Source: Rhizobium sophoriradicis | GTDB lineage: Bacteria > Pseudomonadota > Alphaproteobacteria > Rhizobiales > Rhizobiaceae | Length of the DNA stretch: 64,000 nt | Direction of reading: 5' to 3' | NCBI RefSeq assembly: GCF_003939025.1 | Contig: NZ_RQIH01000001.1 | Location: forward strand, 310,001 to 374,000 | Part shown: positions 8,730 to 17,023 of the stretch, piece by piece | Position numbering within the stretch: position 1 is the stretch's first letter | Layout of the letters: each line of letters begins with the position of its first letter | Notes under the pieces: generated by a model | Seen by the model: only the letters and a program-made list of their open reading frames with translations | Told to the model about the DNA's origin: nothing | Database searches by the model: none | Translations under genes and position numbers: made by a program

Positions 8730-9968
8730 ATGCTGCAACCAGCACCGGCAGCCCTGTTCGACCATTATCTCGGAATTTCCCGGCTGCTCGCCGGCCAACT
8801 CGATTTTCGCTCAGCCATCCGCTCCGTGGCGGCCGAGGTCGCGCATATCATCCCGCACGACCATCTTGACGTCTGCGTGCTGCTAGAAGGCGGCAACTAT
8901 CACACGGCCTATGAGACCGGGATCGAGACCGCCTGGGGCGAGATTGCCGGTGCGCCGGTGGTCAACAGTCCCATTCGTTCGCTGCTGCGCGGCGAGGTCG
9001 ACTTTCTGCTCTCCGACGATGCCATGACGGACCAGCGCTTCCATTTTGAGGGCGCCTTCAAGCGGCCGATCGTCGAACAGTCTCTAAGAAGCCGCCTGCA
9101 TGTCCCGATGAAGGTGCAGGGCACGATTATCGCAGCGCTTTCCTGTTCGTCTCACAACGCCGGCGTCTATACGATGGAGGATATCGAACGCGCCCGCATT
9201 ATCGCCGATCTGCTGACGCCCTATTTCTTCGCGCTGCAGGCCGCCGAGCAGGCGCAGCGCTCCGCGATCGTGGAGGCGGAGGCGCGCGCTCGCGAGGAGG
9301 GGTTGCGGCAAGGCGCCCTGAAGCTGACGGAAGCACTGGAGCAGGAGCGCCAGCGGATCGGCATGGATCTTCACGACCAGACGCTTGCCGACCTGACGCG
9401 GCTGGCGCGCCGGATCGATCGGCTGTCGCGCAATGGCGAAGTGACGGCCGAGGCGCTGGAACCGGTTTCGCGATCCCTGCAGCATTGCATGCAGGATCTG
9501 CGGCAGATCATCGAGCAGGCAAAACCCTCCGTGCTGCAGCTCTTCGGCCTTGCCCAGGCAATCGAGCATCATCTCGACCGCTCGACGCGCGATACCGGAT
9601 CGGCGATCGAATGGGGCTTGGTCGACGAGACGAATGGCGCGCTGGAGCAACTGGAACCGACCGTCAGCGTCGCCTTGTTCCGGATCGCCCAGGAGGCGAT
9701 TAACAATGCCGTGCGTCATGCCGCGCCCCTGGCAATCATGGTGCGGCTTGAGGCCGACAAGGAACAGCTGTCGATCGAAATCTCCGACGACGGTACGGGG
9801 CTCTCCAAAGTCCGGGGGCGGATCGGTGGCGGCATCGACAACATGAAGACCCGCGCGCGGCTGATCTCGGCGCGTTTCACGACGGGGCCTGGCCATAACA
9901 ACCGCGGAACCGCCGTCCGCGTCGTGCTGCCGCTTGCGCCGAATAGGCCGGCGGACGAACCAAACTGA
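8730..9968 (+). CDS. Soluble GAF-domain sensor histidine kinase (NarL/HisKA_3 class)
   Basis: A 412-residue histidine kinase without membrane segments. Residues about 20-165 form a GAF-type sensor, followed by a coiled-coil linker (about 170-205) and a HisKA_3 dimerisation domain with phospho-acceptor H215 in ERQRIGMDLHDQTLADL. The C-terminal HATPase has the N box IAQEAINNAVRHA and G1 box ISDDGTGL. It is followed after 13 bp by a response regulator, so the two form a cognate pair. The gene diverges from the RbsABC-type importer across 274 bp, which makes that importer the obvious target. The cytoplasmic GAF suggests an intracellular ligand or redox cue. Confidence 0.88.
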   Translation: MLQPAPAALFDHYLGISRLLAGQLDFRSAIRSVAAEVAHIIPHDHLDVCVLLEGGNYHTAYETGIETAWGEIAGAPVVNSPIRSLLRGEVDFLLSDDAMTDQRFHFEGAFKRPIVEQSLRSRLHVPMKVQGTIIAALSCSSHNAGVYTMEDIERARIIADLLTPYFFALQAAEQAQRSAIVEAEARAREEGLRQGALKLTEALEQERQRIGMDLHDQTLADLTRLARRIDRLSRNGEVTAEALEPVSRSLQHCMQDLRQIIEQAKPSVLQLFGLAQAIEHHLDRSTRDTGSAIEWGLVDETNGALEQLEPTVSVALFRIAQEAINNAVRHAAPLAIMVRLEADKEQLSIEISDDGTGLSKVRGRIGGGIDNMKTRARLISARFTTGPGHNNRGTAVRVVLPLAPNRPADEPN

Positions 9969-9981
9969 GGAGCGAGGCCAA

Positions 9982-10704
9982 ATGAAGGTTCTGATCGTCG
10001 AGGACGACCCGTTGCACCGGTCCTACCTGCACGAGGCGGTCAATGCCGCCCTGCCGGAATGCGATACGATCATCGAGGCGGAGAATGGGACCGCCGGCGA
10101 GAAGCTTGCCCGCGACCATAAGTCGGCGCATATCGTCATGGATCTGCAGATGGCCAATAGGAATGGCATAGAGGCGGCGCGCACGATCTGGAAGGAGCGG
10201 CCGGAGACACGCATCCTGTTCTGGTCGAACTATTCGGACGAGGCCTATGTGCGCGGCGTCTCGCGCATCGTGCCGGATGGCGCGGCCTATGGCTATGTGC
10301 TGAAATCAGCTTCCGACGAGCGGCTGAAGCTTGCCCTGCGATCGATCTTCATCGAGAGCCAATGCGTCATCGACCGCGAAGTGCGGGGCCTGCAGCAGAA
10401 GAGCCTCGGCCAGACAAACGGCTTCACCGATTCCGAATACGAGATCCTCGTCGATATCGCGCTCGGCCTGACGGACCGTGCTATCGCCAAACGCCGTGGC
10501 CTGTCGCTGCGCAGCGTGCAGAACCGGCTGCAGCAGCTCTATGACAAGCTCGACGTGTATCAGGCGGCCGGCGACGATCACGAAGACGGCCGCTTCAACC
10601 TGCGCGCCCGTGCCGTGACCGTTGCGTTGTTACGCAAGCTACTGAATTACAGCGCATTGGAACGGGCCGAGGCGGAGCTGCAAGAGTGGCTTGACGGAAA
10701 ATAG
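9982..10704 (+). CDS. Two-component response regulator, REC plus LuxR-like HTH
   Basis: A 240-residue response regulator. The receiver domain has the acidic pocket EDD (residues 7-9), phospho-acceptor D54 in IVMDLQMANRNG, and K105 region LKSASDERLK. The C-terminal part (about 155-205) is a LuxR/NarL-like helix-turn-helix, FTDSEYEILVDIALGLTDRAIA followed by RGLSLRSVQNRLQQLYDKL. The ATG at 9982 is chosen from the receiver N-terminus MKVLIVEDD and the GAGGAGCGAGG site before it. It is cotranscribed with the GAF kinase. The last 35 residues (LNYSALERAEAELQEWLDGK) form an extra amphipathic helix. Confidence 0.9.
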   Translation: MKVLIVEDDPLHRSYLHEAVNAALPECDTIIEAENGTAGEKLARDHKSAHIVMDLQMANRNGIEAARTIWKERPETRILFWSNYSDEAYVRGVSRIVPDGAAYGYVLKSASDERLKLALRSIFIESQCVIDREVRGLQQKSLGQTNGFTDSEYEILVDIALGLTDRAIAKRRGLSLRSVQNRLQQLYDKLDVYQAAGDDHEDGRFNLRARAVTVALLRKLLNYSALERAEAELQEWLDGK

Positions 10705-10750
10705 CCGGGGGCGGGGCCTCGGTTCGAAACACGGGCTCCTTCGGGCAAAC

Positions 10751-11476
10751 TCAGCGGCCGTTTTCTTTTTGCCAGGCCTGATATTTCTGCCGATGTTCCT
10801 CCTTGGTGCAGGGGTAGAGGCCGATGATAGTCTCGCCCGCCTTGACCTGCTCGAGGACGAAGTCCTCGTAGCTTTCCATATTCGCGCATTCATCCGCGAG
10901 TTCTTCAGCCAGATGGGCCGGGATGACCATGACGCCGTCGCGGTCGCCGACCAGGACGTCGCCCGGAAACACGGCGACATCACCGCAGGAAATCGGCACA
11001 TTGATATCGAGCGCCTCGTGCAAAGTCAGATTGGTCGGCGCCGACGGCTTGGCGTAATAGGCCGGCATATCAAGCGCGCCGATCCCTTCGGCATCGCGAA
11101 AGCCGCCGTCGGAGACGACGCCCGCCGCGCCGCGGAGCGCCAGCCGGGTGATCAGGATGGAACCCGCCGTCGCAGCTCGCGCATCCTTACGCGCATCCAT
11201 CACCAGCACCTGCCCGGGGGGGCAGGTCTCCATCGCCACTCTTTGCGGGTGATTTGGGTTCTGAAAAACCGTAATCGGATTGCGGTCCTCGCGAGCGGGA
11301 ATATAGCGCAGCGTGAATGCCTGTCCCACCATCACCTCCGCCTTAGGGGCCACGGGCACGACACCCTGGATGAACTGGTTTCGAAGGCCGCGTTTGAAGA
11401 GGGCGGTGGCGATCGAAGCGGTCGAAATCTTCTTGAATTTCGCGCGTGTCGCCTCGCTCAGTACGTAGTCGGTCAT
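10751..11476 (-). CDS. RraA-family aldolase/decarboxylase-like protein
   Basis: A 241-residue member of the RraA / 4-hydroxy-4-methyl-2-oxoglutarate aldolase family. These class II pyruvate aldolases use a divalent metal and a conserved Arg-Asp pair; here the pair is R127-D128 in SDGGFRDAEGI, followed by the C-terminal motif GDRDGVMVIP. ATG 11476 is preferred over 11482 because GAGGAGG lies about 7 nt before it. It is the last gene of an operon of ABC importer, IlvD/Edd dehydratase and this protein, 12 bp after the dehydratase. Inference: it cleaves the 2-keto-3-deoxy acid made by the dehydratase, giving pyruvate. RraA RNase-inhibitor function is unlikely in this context. Confidence 0.8.
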   Translation of the reverse strand: MTDYVLSEATRAKFKKISTASIATALFKRGLRNQFIQGVVPVAPKAEVMVGQAFTLRYIPAREDRNPITVFQNPNHPQRVAMETCPPGQVLVMDARKDARAATAGSILITRLALRGAAGVVSDGGFRDAEGIGALDMPAYYAKPSAPTNLTLHEALDINVPISCGDVAVFPGDVLVGDRDGVMVIPAHLAEELADECANMESYEDFVLEQVKAGETIIGLYPCTKEEHRQKYQAWQKENGR

Positions 11477-11488
11477 TCCCATCCCTCC

Positions 11489-13225
11489 TCAATAAATATC
11501 CGGTTCGCCGGCGGCTCTGCCGAAGCTTGTTTCTAGAAAATCGAAGTCGCAGCCCTGGTCGGCCTGCGTCACATGGCGTGAGAACATCCAGCCATAGCCT
11601 CGCTGAAAATGCGGCTCCGGCGCCTTCCACGCATCTCGGCGTCGGACGAGCTCGGCCTCGTCCACCAGCATGTCGAGCCGGCGGCTGGGCAGATCGAGGC
11701 GCACCATGTCACCGGTCCGCAGCAGCGCCAGCGGGCCACCGATATAGCTCTCCGGCGACACATGCAGAATGCAGGCGCCGTAGGACGTGCCGGACATGCG
11801 GGCGTCGGAAATGCGCAGCATGTCGCGATGACCTTGCTTGATCAGAGCCTTCGGGATCGGCAGCATGCCCCATTCCGGAAAACCGGGACCGCCGAGCGGC
11901 CCGGCATTGCGCAGCACAAGGACGTGGTCGGGCGTGACGTCGAGGTACTCGTCATCGATCGCCTTCTTCATCTCAGGATAGCTGTCGAAAACCAGCGCCG
12001 GCCCCTGATGCACATGGAACCTCGGATCGCAGGCCGCCGGCTTCATGACGGCGCCGTTGGGGCAGAGGTTGCCGCGCAGAACGGCAAGCGATCCCTGGTG
12101 ATAGACCGGGTTCGAAAGCGGCCGGATGACATCGTCGTTATAGACCTCCGCGCCCATCAGGTTTTCGCCCATGGTCTTTCCGGTGACGGTCAGGGCTGTC
12201 AGGTCGAGCCGGTCCTCGAGCTGTTTCATCAGCGCCCGCAGGCCGCCCGCATAAAAGAAGTCCTCCATCAGATAGTCTTTCCCCGATGGGCGGACATTGG
12301 CGATCAGCGGCGTCACCCGCCCAAGCAGGTCGAGATCGTCGAGCGTCAGGTTGATGCCGGCGCGCCTGGCCATCGCGATTAGGTGGACGACGGCGTTGGT
12401 GGAACAGCCGGTGGCCATGGCGACTATCGCGGCATTGCGGCATGCCGCTTCCGTGACGATCCGGTCGGGCGTCAGATCCTCCCAGACCATCTCGACGGCG
12501 CGGCGCCCGCAAGCTGCCGACATCCGCTGGTGATTGGCGTCGACGGCAGGAATGGACGATGCGCCCGGCAGCGTCAGGCCCATCGCATCGGCAATCGCCG
12601 TCATGGTGCTGGCAGTGCCCATCGTCATGCATGTGCCGGCCGAGCGGGCGATGCCGCCTTGAACGCCGAGCCACTCGGCATCGGTGATGTTGCCGGCGCG
12701 GCGCTCGTCCCAATATTTCCAGGCGTCCGAGCCGGAGCCCAGGATTTTGCCCGCATAATTGCCGCGCAGCATCGGCCCGGCGGGCAGGTAGATCATCGGC
12801 ACGCCGGCCGACAGCGCCCCCATGACGAGACCCGGCGTGGTCTTGTCGCAGCCGCCCATCAGCACGACGCCGTCGAGCGGATGCGAGCGGATCGTCTCCT
12901 CCGTCTCCATCGCCAGCATGTTGCGATAGAGCATGGAGGTGGGCTTCGTGAAGCTTTCGTCGACCGACAGCGACGGCATTTCGACGGGGAAGCCGCCGGC
13001 CTGCGAGACGCCGCGCTTCACGTCCTGTACGCGCTCCTTGAAGTGGGAGTGGCATGTATTGAGCTCGGACCAGGTGTTGAGGATGCCGATGATCGGCCTG
13101 TCGCGAAAATCCTCTTCGGCATAGCCGAGCTGCATCATGCGTGAGCGGTGGCCGAAGCTGCGCAGATCATCAGGCGCGAACCACCGCGCGCTTCGCAGCA
13201 TGTCCGGCGTTTTTCTGTGTGTCAT
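11489..13225 (-). CDS. IlvD/Edd-family sugar-acid (aldonate) dehydratase
   Basis: A 578-residue Fe-S dehydratase of the IlvD/Edd family, in the pentonate/hexonate subgroup rather than the branched-chain amino acid enzymes. It resembles rhizobial L-arabinonate dehydratase along its length: GILNTWSELNTCHSHF, LMGGCDKTTPG, SAGTCMTMGTASTM, RISDARMSGTSYG. The three cluster cysteines are C58, C126 and C199. The reaction is removal of water from an aldonate to give a 2-keto-3-deoxy acid. ATG 13225 is preceded by GAGAAGG; the longer frame to 13282 lacks homology. It lies between the permease and the RraA-like aldolase in one operon. Which aldonate is used is not visible. Confidence 0.88.
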   Translation of the reverse strand: MTHRKTPDMLRSARWFAPDDLRSFGHRSRMMQLGYAEEDFRDRPIIGILNTWSELNTCHSHFKERVQDVKRGVSQAGGFPVEMPSLSVDESFTKPTSMLYRNMLAMETEETIRSHPLDGVVLMGGCDKTTPGLVMGALSAGVPMIYLPAGPMLRGNYAGKILGSGSDAWKYWDERRAGNITDAEWLGVQGGIARSAGTCMTMGTASTMTAIADAMGLTLPGASSIPAVDANHQRMSAACGRRAVEMVWEDLTPDRIVTEAACRNAAIVAMATGCSTNAVVHLIAMARRAGINLTLDDLDLLGRVTPLIANVRPSGKDYLMEDFFYAGGLRALMKQLEDRLDLTALTVTGKTMGENLMGAEVYNDDVIRPLSNPVYHQGSLAVLRGNLCPNGAVMKPAACDPRFHVHQGPALVFDSYPEMKKAIDDEYLDVTPDHVLVLRNAGPLGGPGFPEWGMLPIPKALIKQGHRDMLRISDARMSGTSYGACILHVSPESYIGGPLALLRTGDMVRLDLPSRRLDMLVDEAELVRRRDAWKAPEPHFQRGYGWMFSRHVTQADQGCDFDFLETSFGRAAGEPDIY

Positions 13226-13263
13226 GAGGATACCTTCTCGGGATGGGAAAACCGTATTCGCGG

Positions 13264-14133
13264 CTATTCCTTCATTCCCCATTTCTGGATGGTGTGGCGC
13301 TCGATTGTCTGGAAGACCAGGTTTTCGACGATCAAGCCGATGATGATCACGGTCAAGAGGCCGGCGAAGACTGCCGGAATATCGAGAAGGTTGCGGTTCT
13401 CGAAGATGAACCAGCCAAGGCCTCCCTGGCCCGAGGACACGCCGAAGACGAGCTCGGCGGCAATCAGCGTGCGCCAGGCGAAGGCCCAGCCGATCTTCAG
13501 GCCGGTGAGGATGGAGGGGAACGCGGCCGGCACAAGGATCCGCAGCACATAGGCAATGCCCGTCAGCCCATAGTTTGCACCGACCATGCGCAAGGTGCGC
13601 GAGACCCCGAGGAAGCCGGAATGGGTATTCAGCGCCACTGCCCAGAGAACCGAATGCACCAGCACGAAGACGAGGCTGGAGGCACCGAGGCCGAACCAGA
13701 TCAGCGCCAGCGGCAGCAGCGATATCGCCGGTAGCGGGTTGAACATCGCCGTCATCGTCTCGAGAAAATCCGTGCCGATGCGCGTGTTGATGGCAAGCAC
13801 GGTCAGGAGTGCGGCGAGCACCGTGCCGAGCGCATATCCGGTGAATAGGATCTGCAGCGTCGTCCAGATGCGGGCCGGCAGCGTGCCGTCGGCGAAGCGG
13901 TCGATCAGCGTGATGATCGTGTCGCTGAGCGTCGGGAATAGAAGGGGATTATCGAGATAGGAGGCGTAGAGCTGCCAGACGATCGCCAGCGTGACGATCA
14001 GCAATGTCTTGCGCAGTGCGCCGATGCCCCAGAGCGTTTCGAATGCACTGAGCCTCTGTTCGACCGGTTTGACGTTGTCGTAGGGCTTGGCGGCCTCGAC
14101 ATCGGGCGCAAGAATGATGTTTGCGGACAACAT
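13264..14133 (-). CDS. ABC transporter permease (SsuC/TauC/NrtB type)
   Basis: A 289-residue inner-membrane permease of the BPD_transp_1 superfamily, nitrate/sulfonate/taurine branch. It has about six hydrophobic segments and the EAA loop region around SRTLRMVGANYGLTG...VPAAFPSILTGLKIGWAFAWR. ATG 14133 starts MLSANIILAPDVEA; longer upstream frames are shadows of the ATPase gene. It is 4 bp downstream of the ATPase stop. The family is best known for importing sulfonates, nitrate, thiamine precursors or aromatic acids, so the linkage to a sugar-acid dehydratase is unusual. Confidence 0.87.
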   Translation of the reverse strand: MLSANIILAPDVEAAKPYDNVKPVEQRLSAFETLWGIGALRKTLLIVTLAIVWQLYASYLDNPLLFPTLSDTIITLIDRFADGTLPARIWTTLQILFTGYALGTVLAALLTVLAINTRIGTDFLETMTAMFNPLPAISLLPLALIWFGLGASSLVFVLVHSVLWAVALNTHSGFLGVSRTLRMVGANYGLTGIAYVLRILVPAAFPSILTGLKIGWAFAWRTLIAAELVFGVSSGQGGLGWFIFENRNLLDIPAVFAGLLTVIIIGLIVENLVFQTIERHTIQKWGMKE

Positions 14134-14137
14134 GGCT

Positions 14138-14956
14138 TTATTCCTTGTGGCCGGGTTCCGAGGAGAACAGCAGGTTATGGATGTCACGCTCGAGCGCTGC
14201 GGCGCTGCCGTCCTGGTGGCTGACCTTGTCGACATCCACCACTTCCGCCTTGACCCTGCCCGGATGCGGCGACAGGAGCAGGATCCGGTTCGAGATCTTG
14301 ATTGCTTCGGCAATCGAATGGGTGACGAAGATGACGGTGAACTTGGTATCCTCCCAAAGCTGGAGCAGTTCGTCCTGCATCTGCCGGCGGGTGAGCGCGT
14401 CGAGCGCTGCGAAAGGCTCGTCCATAAGGAGGATATCCGGCTGCATCGCCATGCCGCGGGCGATGGCGACGCGCTGCTTCATGCCGCCGGACAGGGTGTG
14501 GGGATAGCTGTCGACGGCGCGGGTCAGCTTTACCTTGTCGATATATTCGCGCGCCAATGCCTCGGCTTCGCCCTTCGGCAGCTTGCGGGCGACCAGCAGC
14601 GGGAACATGACGTTCTCCAGCACTGTCTTCCAGGGCATCAGCTGGTCGAACTCCTGGAAGACCATCATGCGGTCGGGTCCCGGACATTTCACCTGGCGCC
14701 CGTTGATATGGATGGAACCTGCCGATGGAGTCATGTAGCCGCCGACCGCTTTCAGAAGCGTTGACTTGCCGCAGCCGGACGGTCCGAGCAGCACGAACCT
14801 GTCGGATTGGCTGACGGAGAAACTGACGCCCTCGGTGGCCGTGACCAGCAGGTTCGGGGTCTTGTAGCGCAGCGTGACGTTGTCGACCTTGAGGAGGGGC
14901 TCTCTCTCGGCCGCCGGTGCGGTCTCGTTGCCCGTGCGGGCAATGGCCTGAAGCAT
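14138..14956 (-). CDS. ABC transporter ATP-binding protein (SsuB/TauB/NrtD type)
   Basis: A 272-residue ATPase subunit with Walker A GPSGCGKST, Q-loop VFQEFDQLMPW, signature LSGGMKQRVAIARGM, Walker B ILLMDEPFAALD and switch His in FVTHSIAEA. The LMPWKTVLENV stretch is typical of the taurine/sulfonate/nitrate subfamily. It begins with an N-terminal extension of about 20 residues (MLQAIARTGNETAPAAERE). It is the second gene of the operon, after the binding protein and an intercistronic hairpin, and 4 bp before the permease. Confidence 0.88.
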   Translation of the reverse strand: MLQAIARTGNETAPAAEREPLLKVDNVTLRYKTPNLLVTATEGVSFSVSQSDRFVLLGPSGCGKSTLLKAVGGYMTPSAGSIHINGRQVKCPGPDRMMVFQEFDQLMPWKTVLENVMFPLLVARKLPKGEAEALAREYIDKVKLTRAVDSYPHTLSGGMKQRVAIARGMAMQPDILLMDEPFAALDALTRRQMQDELLQLWEDTKFTVIFVTHSIAEAIKISNRILLLSPHPGRVKAEVVDVDKVSHQDGSAAALERDIHNLLFSSEPGHKE

Positions 14957-14980
14957 TGGAATTACTCCTTGAAGGGGGGG

Positions 14981-15018
14981 CGGCGGCTCTGAAGCGCCGC
15001 GGCTCTGAAGCGCCGCCG
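14981..15018 (-). repeat. Tandem 16-bp repeat forming an intercistronic hairpin
   Basis: The 73-bp gap between the binding-protein gene and its ATPase contains GGCTCTGAAGCGCCGC twice in direct tandem (14985-15000 and 15001-15016). The flanks CGGCGGC (14981-14987) and GCCGCCG (15012-15018) pair to make a GC-rich stem. No U-tract follows on the minus strand. The position matches the hairpins downstream of the other binding-protein genes. The tandem copy suggests a recent local duplication of one arm. Confidence 0.55.
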
Positions 15019-15029
15019 CCCTGGTGCCG

Positions 15030-16034
15030 TCAGTTGCCGTTGAGATAGGCGGAGTCGGGCAGGTAATAGTCGGTCCAGGCCTTCGGCATGGTCTTCAGCG
15101 TACCGATCTTGTGCAGGTGCTCGGCAAATTTCATCGTGCCCTGCGGGTCGGTGCGCCATTCATCCATGCCCGGCTCTTTCAGCATGGCGAGCAGATCATC
15201 GAGGCTGGTTTTGTCGCCCGACACTGTCTTGTAGGCTTCGAGGGCGGCCTTGGGATCCTTCTTGATGAAGGCGACCGCTTCTTCCGTCGCCTCGCGCAGC
15301 GCCTTGACGATCTTCGGGTTGGCGTCGGCGAATGTCGTGGTGGTGAAGAAGGTCGCCTGGGTCAGCGCACCGCCCAGGATCTCCTTGGAATCGGTGACCC
15401 TGTGCACACCCTGCTGCTTCAGCTCGATATATTGGAAAGGCGGCGCTGCGAAATGGTTCTTCACCTCGTGGTTCGGATTGGCAATTGCCGCAACCGCGTC
15501 CGGATGTCCGAGCTGAACGGTGTTCGGATCGAATGTCTTGACCTTGTCCTCACCGAACATCTTCGCCGCCGCCATCTGCAGCAGGATCGCCTGCGTGGAC
15601 ACGCCGACCGTCGGCACGGCGATCTTGTCGGACGGCGTAATGTCCTTCAGCGACTTGATGCGCGGATCATTGCTGACCATGATCACCGGCTGCGCGGAGC
15701 TGGTGATGATCCCCTTCACCTTTCCCCTGGTGCGATCCCAAAGCAGAAGCAGGTTGCCGGTGCCGGTATTGACGATGTCGACATTGCCGGCAAGCAAGGC
15801 ATCGGTCTGAGCCCCGCCGCCGCTGAAGGTCCGCCATTCGACAGTCACATCGGCCACGCCATCGGCCGCCGCATGCTTTTCGATCAGCTTCTGGGTCTCC
15901 ATGACATGGCTGGCGAGATAGAGAATGCCCGGCTGGCGGGTAATCGAAATAGCGGTCTTCTCCTGCGCCTGGCCGGCCGAGCAAAGGCCGAGTGTCAGCG
16001 CCGCGGCCACAAGACAATGTTTTAGAATTTGCAT
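15030..16034 (-). CDS. Periplasmic binding protein (SsuA/NrtA/TauA type)
   Basis: A 334-residue secreted binding protein of the NMT1/SsuA-like family. The signal peptide is MQILKHCLVAAALTLGLCSAGQAQE, with likely cleavage after QAQ. The mature domain begins KTAISITRQPGILYLASHV and includes GGGAQTDALLAGNVDIVNTGTGN, the usual lobe-1 pattern of this family. It is the first gene of the operon, diverging across 142 bp from the GntR-type regulator at 16177. The ligand should be an organic anion; the downstream dehydratase and RraA-like aldolase point to a sugar acid. Confidence 0.87.
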   Translation of the reverse strand: MQILKHCLVAAALTLGLCSAGQAQEKTAISITRQPGILYLASHVMETQKLIEKHAAADGVADVTVEWRTFSGGGAQTDALLAGNVDIVNTGTGNLLLLWDRTRGKVKGIITSSAQPVIMVSNDPRIKSLKDITPSDKIAVPTVGVSTQAILLQMAAAKMFGEDKVKTFDPNTVQLGHPDAVAAIANPNHEVKNHFAAPPFQYIELKQQGVHRVTDSKEILGGALTQATFFTTTTFADANPKIVKALREATEEAVAFIKKDPKAALEAYKTVSGDKTSLDDLLAMLKEPGMDEWRTDPQGTMKFAEHLHKIGTLKTMPKAWTDYYLPDSAYLNGN

Positions 16035-16102
16035 CTGGTCCTCCCAAAGGATGCGGGCCTCAGCCCTCTGCCGCCTTTCCCGAGGCGGATTTGGTCATTG
16101 AA

Positions 16103-16120
16103 GCACTAATGCATCAGTGC
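16103..16120. promoter_or_regulatory. Candidate GntR operator between divergent genes
   Basis: GCACTAATGCATCAGTGC is an 18-bp near-perfect inverted repeat (16 of 18 positions symmetric), and TGCATCA recurs just beside it (GTGCATCAAG). It sits centrally in the 142-bp gap between the binding-protein gene (minus) and the GntR regulator (plus), where an autoregulating FCD-type GntR repressor would be expected to bind. Assignment is by position and symmetry only. Confidence 0.5.
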
Positions 16121-16176
16121 ATCAAGCCAAAAAATGTGGTTTAGTCGATTTGACGACGCGGAAACAGGGCAGAGAC

Positions 16177-16869
16177 ATGAGCGGAATGGTTCGGGAAAGC
16201 CAGTTGGATCGGTCACGACAGGTGGCGCTGCAGATCCACGAGATATTGCGGGCAAGGATATTGACGGTGGAGCTTGCGCCGGGGACAGTCTTGTCGCGCG
16301 CCTCGCTGCAACTGGAATTCGGGGTGAGCCAGACGCCTGTGCGCGATGCCCTGATGCGGCTTCAGGAAGAAGGACTTGTCGAAGTCTATCCGCAATATGC
16401 GACTGTTGTCGCCAAGATCGACACCGACCATGCGCGGCAGGCGCAGTTTCTGCGACTATCGATCGAACTTGAGGCGGTGCGGCGGCTGACCGAGGAGTCG
16501 CCGGCCGAGACGGCGGCGGACCTGCGCGAGATTTTGACGCGGCAGAAGGCAGTTGGGTCCCCGGAGACCTATGACATCTTCGACGAAATCGACCGCGATT
16601 TTCACCGGAAGATCTACGAGAAAGCAGGCATATTGCAGCTTTGGGCCAATGTCAGGCGCCAGAGCGTGCATCTCGACCGGTTGCGGCGCCTCAACCTCCC
16701 GATGCCGGGCAAGATGCAGACGGTCCTCGCCGACCACGAAGCAATCGTCGACGCCATCGCGTCGGGTAAGCCCGAAGCAGCGACGGCGGCGCTCCGAAAA
16801 CATCTGTCCGGCACGCTGTCGATCATCGATGTGATCCGGGCCCAATACCCGAATTATATTCGCGGCTGA
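16177..16869 (+). CDS. GntR-family (FCD subclass) transcriptional regulator
   Basis: A 230-residue regulator. The N-terminal winged helix (about residues 12-75) contains VALQIHEILRARILTVELAPGT and the recognition motif FGVSQTPVRDALMRLQEEGLVEV. The C-terminal FCD domain has the metal/effector-binding histidine pattern DEIDRDFHRKIYEKAG and DHEAIVDAI. ATG 16177 (MSGMVRES) is chosen; an upstream in-frame ATG at 16117 lies inside the operator region and is less likely. FCD regulators commonly sense small organic acids or sugar acids, which agrees with the divergent importer-dehydratase-aldolase operon. Confidence 0.87.
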   Translation: MSGMVRESQLDRSRQVALQIHEILRARILTVELAPGTVLSRASLQLEFGVSQTPVRDALMRLQEEGLVEVYPQYATVVAKIDTDHARQAQFLRLSIELEAVRRLTEESPAETAADLREILTRQKAVGSPETYDIFDEIDRDFHRKIYEKAGILQLWANVRRQSVHLDRLRRLNLPMPGKMQTVLADHEAIVDAIASGKPEAATAALRKHLSGTLSIIDVIRAQYPNYIRG

Positions 16870-17023
16870 CGTTCGAACGATCAGCCTCGCTATCGCAAGC
16901 TTTCAAGAGGAAATGCTCCCGCATCTGCCGAAGACGGACCTGGCGGCATGAGGAACGAAGCCCGTCCTCCGGCTTTCGCTGACGTGGAAAGCATATCGAT
17001 CATTGCTTCGCCACAGCAAAGAA

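Noticed and set aside
10705..10750. Terminator between the response regulator and the convergent RraA-like gene.
   Set aside because: GC-rich segments are present but no stem longer than a few pairs with a T-run could be drawn.
10751..11476. Annotation as RNase E inhibitor RraA or demethylmenaquinone methyltransferase.
   Set aside because: Older names for the fold; the operon context with a sugar-acid dehydratase and the Arg-Asp metal motif favour an aldolase-type enzyme.
11489..13225. Branched-chain amino acid dihydroxyacid dehydratase (IlvD).
   Set aside because: Sequence pattern resembles the pentonate dehydratase subgroup and no ilv genes are nearby.
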